DNA from: Nocardioidaceae bacterium
Lineage (GTDB): Bacteria > Actinomycetota > Actinomycetes > Propionibacteriales > Nocardioidaceae
Reading direction: 5' to 3'
DNA length: 7,302 bases
Assembly (NCBI GenBank): GCA_025965395.1
Contig: JAOPXA010000216.1
Coordinates: 1-7,302 of the forward strand
Under the pieces are notes generated by a model, which searched no databases, was not told the DNA's origin, and saw only the letters and a program-made list of their open reading frames with translations. Shown here piece after piece: positions 1-5,153 of the stretch. A program made the translations under genes and the position numbers. The first letter of the stretch is position 1. Each line of letters starts with the position of its first letter.

Positions 1-586
1 GTGCCGCGGGCTCGCCAGCCGGGGGGAGCGTCATGCCTTCGGGAGGGTCGACCTGGGGGAGCGCGATGCTTCCGGAGGGGATGATCCAGCGGTGCGTCGT
101 CGCCTTGGGCGCGGGTGCGCGCCAACCGTGATCGCTCCAACCACGGAAGAACGGTTTGTACACGCGATAGGGATCGCCATCGGGCTTGGTGATGCGGCCG
201 GGGAGGATCGCGTACGGCGAGCCTGTGACGATCAGCTCGCCGCCCGCTTCGGCCAGTGCGCGGGCCACGGCGGACTCTCGCTTGCGACCGAGCGGGTCGA
301 TGGCGGCAGCGGCGTGCACGCGGGTCGCGCCCAGCTTCGCCGCGAGGCGCGGAAGCTCGACGGCCGGGTTGCCCGTGACGACATACAGGCCCTTGGTGCG
401 CTCGGCGAACGACGCGATGCTGGCACTGAGGTAGGCGCGCTGCGCCCGACGAGTGTCGCGCCACTCGGGGTGGTCAAGTACGTAGACAGGCACGACGCCT
501 TCGTCGCCTTCTTCGATCGCGGCGAGCAAGGCGGGGTTGTCGGCGAGGCGCAGGTCGCGGCGGAACCACATCAACGTCGTGGTCAT
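1..586 (-). CDS. phrB: Deoxyribodipyrimidine photolyase, N-terminal part (cut by left edge)
   Basis: This is the first 195 codons of a photolyase, read on the minus strand from ATG at 586 and still open at base 1. The protein begins MTTTLMWFRRDLRLADNPAL, the standard opening of the cryptochrome/photolyase antenna-binding alpha/beta domain. About residues 150-160 it has a PYRVYKPFFRGW stretch, matching the family's GDPYRV-x-PF-x-R linker motif. Known family members use blue light and reduced FAD to split UV-induced pyrimidine dimers. The FAD-binding C-terminal domain lies outside the window, so substrate class and catalytic residues cannot be judged. A GAGG ribosome-binding site (594-591) lies 4 bases before the ATG. 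The gene diverges from the iron regulator with about 70 bases between starts. A cryptochrome-like role is possible, but a class I CPD photolyase is most likely. Confidence 0.93.
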   Translation of the reverse strand, partial: MTTTLMWFRRDLRLADNPALLAAIEEGDEGVVPVYVLDHPEWRDTRRAQRAYLSASIASFAERTKGLYVVTGNPAVELPRLAAKLGATRVHAAAAIDPLGRKRESAVARALAEAGGELIVTGSPYAILPGRITKPDGDPYRVYKPFFRGWSDHGWRAPAPKATTHRWIIPSGSIALPQVDPPEGMTLPPAGEPAA

Positions 587-657
587 GGGACCTCGATCCG
601 ACCGAGTGAGGACACACTTACCGGACCGGCGTGAGTTTGACGCCGCGATAGGACAGA
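587..657. promoter_or_regulatory. Divergent intergenic region between photolyase and IdeR-like regulator
   Basis: These 71 bases must hold the promoters of two genes transcribed away from each other. A TTGACG hexamer (637-642) resembles a -35 element on the plus strand, but I see no matching -10 at the right distance. AGGA at 650-653 is a likely ribosome-binding site for the plus-strand gene. I looked for the 19-base iron box bound by DtxR/IdeR and found none. The promoter role is inferred from gene arrangement only. Confidence 0.4.
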
Positions 658-1356
658 ATGGCACTCGTGAGCGAGCTGATTGATACCACCGAGATGTATC
701 TCCGCACCGTCTACGAGCTCGAAGAGGAAGGAATCATCCCTCTTCGCGCGCGTATCGCCGAGCGGCTGCACCAGAGCGGACCCACCGTCAGCCAGACCGT
801 CGCCCGCATGGAACGCGACGGATTGCTCACGGTCGAGGGCGATCGCCACCTCGAGCTCTCGCCCAAGGGTCGCCAGCTCGCCACCCGCGTGATGCGCAAG
901 CACCGCCTGGCCGAACGCTTGCTCACCGACATCATCGGACTGGAGATTGAGTACGTCCACGAAGAGGCTTGTCGCTGGGAGCACGTGATGTCCGAGCAGG
1001 TCGAGCGCCGGCTCATCGATTTGCTGAAGCACCCCACCGAGTCTCCGTACGGCAACCCGATCCCGGGCCTCGATGAGCTGGGAGAGGTGGAGGGCGACCA
1101 GCAGGTGCTCGCGGGCGTCGTTGCGCTCACCAAGGCCATCAAGGGCAGCCAGGAGCCCATGCGCGTCGTGATCCGCCGGATTGGTGAAGAGCTCCAGAAG
1201 GACACCCAGGTCATGTCGGTCTTGCGCCGGGTCGGTGTGTTGCCCGGCAACGACATCCTCGCGTCGATCGGTCACGACGGCGTCATCCTGGCGCGCGGTG
1301 GCGAGACGGCCGAGGTCGATCTCGACGCCGCCGTCCACATCTTCGTCACCCTCTAA
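658..1356 (+). CDS. ideR: Iron-dependent transcriptional regulator, DtxR/IdeR family
   Basis: This encodes a 232-residue cytoplasmic repressor, about the length of mycobacterial IdeR. In order it has an N-terminal winged helix-turn-helix (GPTVSQTVARMERDGLL), a metal-binding dimerisation domain (RKHRLAERLL, then VHEEACRWEHVMSE) and a C-terminal SH3-like domain. Numbered from the GTG at 667, the metal ligands fall at IdeR positions: Met10, His79, Glu83, His98, Cys102, Glu105 and His106. A Glu-x-x-Gln pair in the SH3 domain matches the last ligands of site 1. The family binds Fe2+ and represses iron uptake, usually while activating storage. Two starts are possible. ATG 658 has AGGA 4 bases upstream; GTG 667 gives the start seen in homologues (M-S-E-L-I-D-T-T-E). 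A manganese-sensing relative is less likely. It is transcribed towards the lipid genes and ends at a large hairpin. Confidence 0.93.
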   Translation: MALVSELIDTTEMYLRTVYELEEEGIIPLRARIAERLHQSGPTVSQTVARMERDGLLTVEGDRHLELSPKGRQLATRVMRKHRLAERLLTDIIGLEIEYVHEEACRWEHVMSEQVERRLIDLLKHPTESPYGNPIPGLDELGEVEGDQQVLAGVVALTKAIKGSQEPMRVVIRRIGEELQKDTQVMSVLRRVGVLPGNDILASIGHDGVILARGGETAEVDLDAAVHIFVTL

Positions 1357-1360
1357 CCGC

Positions 1361-1472
1361 GATCCGTACGCAAAACCCCGCTCATCCGTACGAAAAAAGG
1401 CACTCATCCGAACATGGCGTCGTAAGTCGCCCAGACTTTCGTACGGATGAGCGCCTTTTTCCGTACGGATGA
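1361..1472. repeat. Clustered CTCATCCGTACG units in both orientations
   Basis: A short unit, best written CTCATCCGTACGAAA, recurs in the gap between two convergent genes. Forward copies are at 1381-1395 (full), 1403-1413 (CTCATCCGAAC, degenerate) and 1361-1370 (GATCCGTACG, partial). Reverse copies are at 1437-1451 (exact 15-base complement of the first) and 1461-1472 (one change near the A-tract). Each full unit contains the palindrome CGTACG. The units build the arms of the hairpin annotated separately. Whether this is a dispersed repeat family cannot be told from one locus. Confidence 0.6.
1382..1472. terminator. Long imperfect inverted repeat between convergent genes, probable bidirectional terminator
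   Basis: Arms 1382-1410 and 1444-1472 are complementary at 27 of 29 positions and enclose a 33-base loop. The loop can form a small inner GGCG/CGCC stem (1416-1419 with 1428-1431). The stem carries an A-tract in the left arm and a T-tract in the right. It starts 26 bases after the regulator's stop codon and ends 19 bases from the stop of the opposing DUF1295 gene, which fits termination in both directions. The two mismatches are A-C in plus-strand RNA but G-U pairs in minus-strand RNA, so the fold is complete for the minus-strand transcript. There is no free U-run after the stem, so it is not a textbook intrinsic terminator. Confidence 0.6.
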
Positions 1473-1490
1473 CCGTCGTGGGGATGAGGG

Positions 1491-2285
1491 TCATTTGGGG
1501 GGGAGGGGGACGAAGTAGCTGGTGCGGCGGACGTAGTCGTCCCAGCCGGGCTTGGACCGCTGGCCCTTCTCGTTGAGCTTCGCCCCCGTGATCTCCGTCA
1601 GTGAGACCGTCATGAAGAGCGGCCCGATCAGCGCTACGACGCCGGCCCACGAGCCCGCCGCGACGAGCCCGATACCCCACCAGACGCACGCGTCGCCGAA
1701 GTAGTTGGGGTGCCGGGTGTACTTCCACAGCCCGGTGTCCATGATCTTGCCCTTGTTGGCCGGATCGGACTTGTAGACCACGAGTTGCCGATCGCCGACC
1801 GTCTCGAAGAACAACCCGACGGCCCACACGACCACGCCAAGAACCAGCAGCCACACATGGACGGACCTGTTGTTGACGCCGACCATGAGCGGGGCGGCCA
1901 CCACCCACATACCCAAGGCCTGCGCAGGGAACACCTTCGTGAGAGCGGCCCGCGCAATAGACCCACCCGAACGCTCGACGATGTCGGCGTAGCGCGGATC
2001 CTCGGGCTTGCCGTGGTTGCGTGTCCCGACGTGCCAGGCGAGCCGAGCGCCCCACACGGCCGTCATGGCGAGCAGCACCCAGCGCAGCAGCGAGTGCCCT
2101 TCGCCGCCGAACGCGAGCGCCGCCGAGACCGCAGACACGAGGACGAAGCCCAGACCCCACACGGTGTCGACCAAGCTCAACCGCCTCGCGCGGATCGACA
2201 CGATCATCGTCGCGGTCATGAGCGCCACGACGGTGACGAATCCGCCCGCCAGCGTGATGAGGGTCTGCGAGAGGTCGTTGCTCAT
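1491..2285 (-). CDS. DUF1295 membrane protein (steroid 5-alpha-reductase-like fold)
   Basis: This encodes a 264-residue integral membrane protein with about six hydrophobic segments (roughly 10-30, 39-60, 66-86, 118-137, 143-163 and 200-230). The C-terminal half has the family signature TGLWKYTRHPNYFGD (184-198), preceded by FFETVGDRQ around 159-167. In the steroid 5-alpha-reductase and isoprenylcysteine methyltransferase superfamily, the R-H-P-N-Y region contributes to nucleotide cofactor binding. DUF1295 members are therefore suspected NADPH-dependent reductases of lipid double bonds, though the reaction is not established. The ATG (2285-2283) overlaps the stop of the upstream methyltransferase in an ATGA arrangement. 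There is no good ribosome-binding site of its own, so translational coupling is likely. From memory, a similar membrane gene follows ufaA1 in Mycobacterium tuberculosis. A longer reading from 2489 is open but would run deep into the methyltransferase and is rejected. Confidence 0.88.
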   Translation of the reverse strand: MSNDLSQTLITLAGGFVTVVALMTATMIVSIRARRLSLVDTVWGLGFVLVSAVSAALAFGGEGHSLLRWVLLAMTAVWGARLAWHVGTRNHGKPEDPRYADIVERSGGSIARAALTKVFPAQALGMWVVAAPLMVGVNNRSVHVWLLVLGVVVWAVGLFFETVGDRQLVVYKSDPANKGKIMDTGLWKYTRHPNYFGDACVWWGIGLVAAGSWAGVVALIGPLFMTVSLTEITGAKLNEKGQRSKPGWDDYVRRTSYFVPLPPK

Positions 2286-3586
2286 GGCTGCAGCCAGGCC
2301 AGCGGACTCAGCGGCATCGTGCTCGCGCCGCCGACGAACGGTTTGACCGCAAGGATCTGGTCGACGCCCATGCGGTTCTCCTCGAACGCCAATGACCCAC
2401 CGGCCAGGTAGAGCCGCCACACGCGAGCGGTCTCCTCGCCCACGAGGCGCACGGCTTCGCCCCAGTTGTCCTCGAGGTTCTGCGACCACGCGGCGACCGT
2501 CAACGGGTAGTGCTCGCGGATCGCCTGCACGTCTCGGATCTCGAGGCCCGCATCGGCGATCAATCCGACGGTCTTGGCCAACGGCTTCATGTGCATGTCG
2601 GGGGCGATGTATGTCTCGATGAAAGGCCCACCACCGGGGGCGTCGTTGCCGCGCGACATCTGCTGGATGAGCACCCGCCCGCCCGGCCGCAGGTAGCGTT
2701 CGATCGCGGCACAGAACACGATGTACTCCTCGTCGCCCACGTGCTCACCCATCTCGAGCGAGGCGACGCCGTCGATGTCGTGTGCCTCGAGGTCGCGGAA
2801 ATGCTTGAGGCTGATGTCGATCTTCTCCGACAGGCCCTTCTCGGCCGCCCGCTTGAGCACGAAGTCGCGCTGCTCGGACGAGAGCGTCACTCCCGTCACG
2901 TGCACGTCGTAGTGCTCGGCAGCCCACAACGACAGCGAGCCCCACCCACACCCGATGTCGAGCATCTTGCCGCCAGGCTTGAGCCCCAGCTTGCGGCACA
3001 CGAGGTCGAGCTTGTCGGCCTGCGCCTCCTCCAACCCGTACGAGGGATCGGTGCTGGTCCAGAACGCCGACGAATAGGCCATCTTGGAGTCGAGGACCAG
3101 CTCGTAGAAGTCGTTCGACAAGTCGTAGTGGTGGCTGATCGCCGCGCGGTCGCGCTCCCGGCTGTGCTTGACACCTTTGAGTCGCGACTCCGACGCCGGG
3201 CGCTTTGGCTTGGGTCCAATCGCGCCAGTCTTGACCGCCACCTTGAGGGCGTGCGCAATTTGCTGTGGGGTGAGCTTGACTCTGCCTGCGGCCGCATTGG
3301 CCGCGCGCGCCTCGCGCACGGCAGCCCATACGGATCGCAGCCCGTCGGTGAGGTCGCCCTCGAGGTCGATGTCGCCCTGCACGTAGGCCCGAGCAAGCCC
3401 CAGCTCACCGGGTTGCCACAGCAGGTGCCGGAGCGCGCGTTTGGAGTTCAGCACGATGACGGGCGTGCCATCAGTGCGCGGAGCCCCGGCTTCGCTGCCG
3501 TCCCACGCCTTCAGGCGGACGGGCAAGGTCATGTGGAGGGAATCCTCGACGACATCGAGGAGCTCTGCTGCGATGTTCACGGCCAC
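2282..3586 (-). CDS. ufaA1: SAM-dependent fatty-acyl methyltransferase, CFA-synthase family, UfaA1/TmsB-like
   Basis: This enzyme is predicted to transfer a methylene or methyl group from S-adenosylmethionine to the double bond of membrane phospholipid acyl chains. From GTG 3586 it is 434 residues. An N-terminal domain with WDGSEAG is followed by HYDLSNDFY (153-161), the SAM-binding loop MLDIGCGWG (208-216), GVTLSSEQ (232-239), the catalytic-site EHVG (281-284) and REHYPLTVAAW (357-367). The stretch ETYIAPDMHMKP and the ending RMGVDQILAVKP resemble actinobacterial UfaA1/TmsB, which make 10-methyl (tuberculostearic-type) lipids, more than classical Cfa. This is judged from memory of those sequences. 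An ATG at 3625 would add 13 residues. I prefer GTG 3586 because a TACGAT -10 box lies 5 bases upstream, neither start has a Shine-Dalgarno sequence, and the shorter start fits homologues. GTG 3580 is a third option. It overlaps the DUF1295 gene by 4 bases. Confidence 0.88.
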   Translation of the reverse strand: MAVNIAAELLDVVEDSLHMTLPVRLKAWDGSEAGAPRTDGTPVIVLNSKRALRHLLWQPGELGLARAYVQGDIDLEGDLTDGLRSVWAAVREARAANAAAGRVKLTPQQIAHALKVAVKTGAIGPKPKRPASESRLKGVKHSRERDRAAISHHYDLSNDFYELVLDSKMAYSSAFWTSTDPSYGLEEAQADKLDLVCRKLGLKPGGKMLDIGCGWGSLSLWAAEHYDVHVTGVTLSSEQRDFVLKRAAEKGLSEKIDISLKHFRDLEAHDIDGVASLEMGEHVGDEEYIVFCAAIERYLRPGGRVLIQQMSRGNDAPGGGPFIETYIAPDMHMKPLAKTVGLIADAGLEIRDVQAIREHYPLTVAAWSQNLEDNWGEAVRLVGEETARVWRLYLAGGSLAFEENRMGVDQILAVKPFVGGASTMPLSPLAWLQP

Positions 3587-3591
3587 AGTCA

Positions 3592-3597
3592 ATCGTA
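3592..3597 (-). promoter_or_regulatory. Candidate -10 box (TACGAT) for the methyltransferase gene
   Basis: On the minus strand TACGAT fits the actinobacterial TANNNT -10 pattern. It is followed by 5 bases and then the GTG at 3586, so transcription could start at or next to the start codon and give a leaderless mRNA. TTCAAA (3621-3616) lies 18 bases upstream as a poor -35. This site would fall inside the coding region if the ATG at 3625 were used. It is a pattern match only. Confidence 0.35.
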
Positions 3598-3651
3598 CGA
3601 GTCGGGGGTGCGCATTTTGAAACATTCGACGAGCCGTGTCGACCCTGCTGG

Positions 3652-3657
3652 CACACT
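3652..3657 (+). promoter_or_regulatory. Possible -10 box (CACACT) for the PGPGW gene
   Basis: CACACT keeps the A and final T of the -10 pattern and stands 6 bases before the ATG at 3664. That spacing would give a leaderless transcript. No ribosome-binding site is visible before this ATG, which agrees with leaderless expression. No convincing -35 is present at 17-18 bases. This is weak evidence. Confidence 0.2.
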
Positions 3658-3663
3658 TGCCGT

Positions 3664-4122
3664 ATGTCTTTGGGAAGTCGCCTCGGTTGGTGGTTCAAGC
3701 ACACCGGCATCGAGATCGCGGGCTGGACGCTCGTTGTCGTAGGAATCGCCGCACTCGTGCTTCCCGGACCGGGGCTTCTGATGATGTTCGCCGGTCTGGC
3801 TCTGCTCTCGCAGCACTACACCTGGGCGCAGAAGCTCGTCGAGCCGATCGAGATCCGCGCCAAGCAGGCCGCGGCCGAAGGCGTCAAGACGTGGCCGCGG
3901 GTCTTCTTCAGCTCTCTTGTCGCCTTGTGGGTCTTCATCTGCGGCTTCATCTGGTGGGGCGCGATCAAGGTGACGATCCCCGAGTTCAGCATCCTTGGCT
4001 ACGACTTCGGGCCCGAATTGCCCTTCGCCGGTTGGGCCACCGGGCTGAGCTTGATCATCTCGGCCTTCATCGCCTGGGGCCTGATCATCTACAGCGTCAA
4101 GCACTTCCGCGATCCGGTCTGA
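3664..4122 (+). CDS. PGPGW-motif small membrane protein (TIGR02611-like)
   Basis: This is a 152-residue protein with a hydrophobic hairpin at about 15-50 that contains the hallmark LPGPGLLMMFAGLALLSQ (33-50). A polar, partly basic stretch (about 52-78) follows, then two further membrane segments (about 80-102 and 122-146). The family is named for the Pro-Gly-Pro-Gly turn within the first hydrophobic region. Its members are widespread in actinobacteria and have no established biochemical role. The ATG at 3664 is chosen because the protein begins with the usual short polar-aromatic lead (MSLGSRLGWWFKHTG). The start diverges from the methyltransferase. The next gene begins 29 bases downstream, so the two may be co-transcribed. 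I do not assign a function. Confidence 0.85.
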   Translation: MSLGSRLGWWFKHTGIEIAGWTLVVVGIAALVLPGPGLLMMFAGLALLSQHYTWAQKLVEPIEIRAKQAAAEGVKTWPRVFFSSLVALWVFICGFIWWGAIKVTIPEFSILGYDFGPELPFAGWATGLSLIISAFIAWGLIIYSVKHFRDPV

Positions 4123-4139
4123 AGTTTGAGATCAGCGCT

Positions 4140-4145
4140 TACGAT
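4140..4145 (+). promoter_or_regulatory. Candidate -10 box (TACGAT) for the PLP-enzyme gene
   Basis: TACGAT is followed by 6 bases and then the ATG at 4152, which puts the expected start of transcription on the A of the ATG (leaderless mRNA). No clear Shine-Dalgarno sequence precedes this ATG, and no recognisable -35 is seen at 17-18 bases. The same hexamer stands at a similar distance before the methyltransferase GTG. If real, the PLP enzyme and peptidase could be expressed separately from the PGPGW gene. Confidence 0.35.
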
Positions 4146-4151
4146 GGGCTA

Positions 4152-5153
4152 ATGCCCTTCCTGCACGACACCTTCCCCACGTTGGCGCAGACCCTTCCGC
4201 ACGTGTCGCTCGGAGACGGTCCGACGCCGGTGCGCCCGCTCGACAGTCTCGGTTTCTCCAGCGAGGTATGGGTGAAGGACGAGAGCGTCTTCGGCAACGG
4301 GGGCTGGGGCGGCAACAAGGTGCGCAAGCTCGAGTGGATCATCCCGGACGTGTCGCGCCTCGGCAAGGACACGATGCTGACGGTTGGCGGCATCGGCACC
4401 CACTGGGGTTTGGCCGCCGCGCTGTATGGGCACGAGCACGGGCTGCGCACCGTCCTGGCGATGACCGACCAGCCCATTGACGATCACGTCCGCGACCAGC
4501 AGCGTCGGCTCAAGGCGAGCCCCGCAACGCTGCACTACCTCCATACACAGCGCCGCCTCAAGCTGGCGACCCCGGTGCTGATGGCGCGATATGCACGCAA
4601 GCGATCGCTGCCTTACTACCTGCCTGCGGGTGGGTCTTCGGCCGTCGGCGCGCTTGGCTACGTCGAGACCGCTTTGGAGATCGCCGCTCAAGTGGCGGCC
4701 GGCGAGCTCCCCGAACCCGCTTACCTCGTCAGCGCGGTGGGGTCCGGGGGCACCGCTGCGGGCCTTGCTCTCGGCCTGCGTCTCGCGGGGCTCAAGACAC
4801 GCGTGATCGGCATCGTCGTCAATGACGTCTTCCCTCTGGATGCGCCCATGATCGCTGACCTCGCGACCGAGACCGAGCTGTTGCTGCGTGACCGCGGCGC
4901 GGGCCTGCCCGATGTCGATCTCGGACCCGATGACGTCGACATGCGTCTCGCCTGGCTCGGCAAGACATACGGCGACCCCACTCCGCTGGCGTTGGAGACC
5001 CTAGCCTTGGCACGCGACAAGGAGGGCCTCGAGCTCGAGCCGGTCTACACGGCCAAGGCGCTCGGCGCGATCCGTGACCTCGACGCGCAGGGCTTCTTTG
5101 CGGACGGCCCCGTGCTGTTTCTGCATACCCACGGCCCGCGGAGTGACGTATGA
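4152..5153 (+). CDS. Fold-type II PLP-dependent enzyme, ACC deaminase/D-cysteine desulfhydrase-like
   Basis: This is a 333-residue cytoplasmic enzyme, close to the usual family length. Lys56 in GGNKVRKLEW is the expected Schiff-base lysine for pyridoxal phosphate. YYLPAGGSSAVGALGY (155-170) and the phosphate-binding loop VGSGGTAAGL (196-205) are standard for the ACC deaminase and D-cysteine desulfhydrase group. Known members remove ammonia, sometimes with sulfide, from small amino acids. Here the segment after the lysine reads VGGIGTHWGLAAA (78-90), where relatives have a G-x-Q-S-N-H/Q motif whose Ser and Asn touch the substrate. The true substrate may therefore differ, and I do not name one. 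ATG 4152 is chosen because homology begins there; an earlier ATG at 4144 is out of frame and stops after two codons. The stop codon overlaps the peptidase start as ATGA, so the two are probably translationally coupled. Confidence 0.87.
   Translation: MPFLHDTFPTLAQTLPHVSLGDGPTPVRPLDSLGFSSEVWVKDESVFGNGGWGGNKVRKLEWIIPDVSRLGKDTMLTVGGIGTHWGLAAALYGHEHGLRTVLAMTDQPIDDHVRDQQRRLKASPATLHYLHTQRRLKLATPVLMARYARKRSLPYYLPAGGSSAVGALGYVETALEIAAQVAAGELPEPAYLVSAVGSGGTAAGLALGLRLAGLKTRVIGIVVNDVFPLDAPMIADLATETELLLRDRGAGLPDVDLGPDDVDMRLAWLGKTYGDPTPLALETLALARDKEGLELEPVYTAKALGAIRDLDAQGFFADGPVLFLHTHGPRSDV

Noticed and set aside
92..634. 180-codon open frame on the plus strand opposite the photolyase
   Set aside because: It is a high-GC shadow. 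The minus-strand frame has clear photolyase motifs, while this translation is Arg/Gly-rich without a recognisable domain.
587..657. IdeR iron box between photolyase and regulator
   Set aside because: No sequence resembling the TTAGGTTAGGCTAACCTAA palindrome was found in the gap.
1361..1472. CRISPR array
   Set aside because: The repeats are 10-15 bases, occur in both orientations and have irregular spacing. They are better explained as hairpin arms.
1382..1472. MITE or other mobile element
   Set aside because: No flanking target-site duplication is evident and the structure fits tightly between two convergent stop codons. It would need genome-wide copies to be reconsidered.
583..2160. 525-codon minus-strand open frame running through the regulator and DUF1295 genes
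   Set aside because: It is antisense to a well-supported IdeR-like gene and out of frame with DUF1295. Its composition is typical of a shadow frame and it crosses the terminator hairpin.
2510..3742. 410-codon plus-strand open frame opposite the methyltransferase
   Set aside because: It is antisense to a gene with intact SAM-binding and catalytic motifs, has no domain of its own, and overlaps the PGPGW gene.
3636..4151. Upstream in-frame extension of the PLP enzyme covering the whole PGPGW gene
   Set aside because: The extension is Arg-rich, lacks homology and overlaps a good membrane-protein gene. Family similarity starts at the ATG at 4152.
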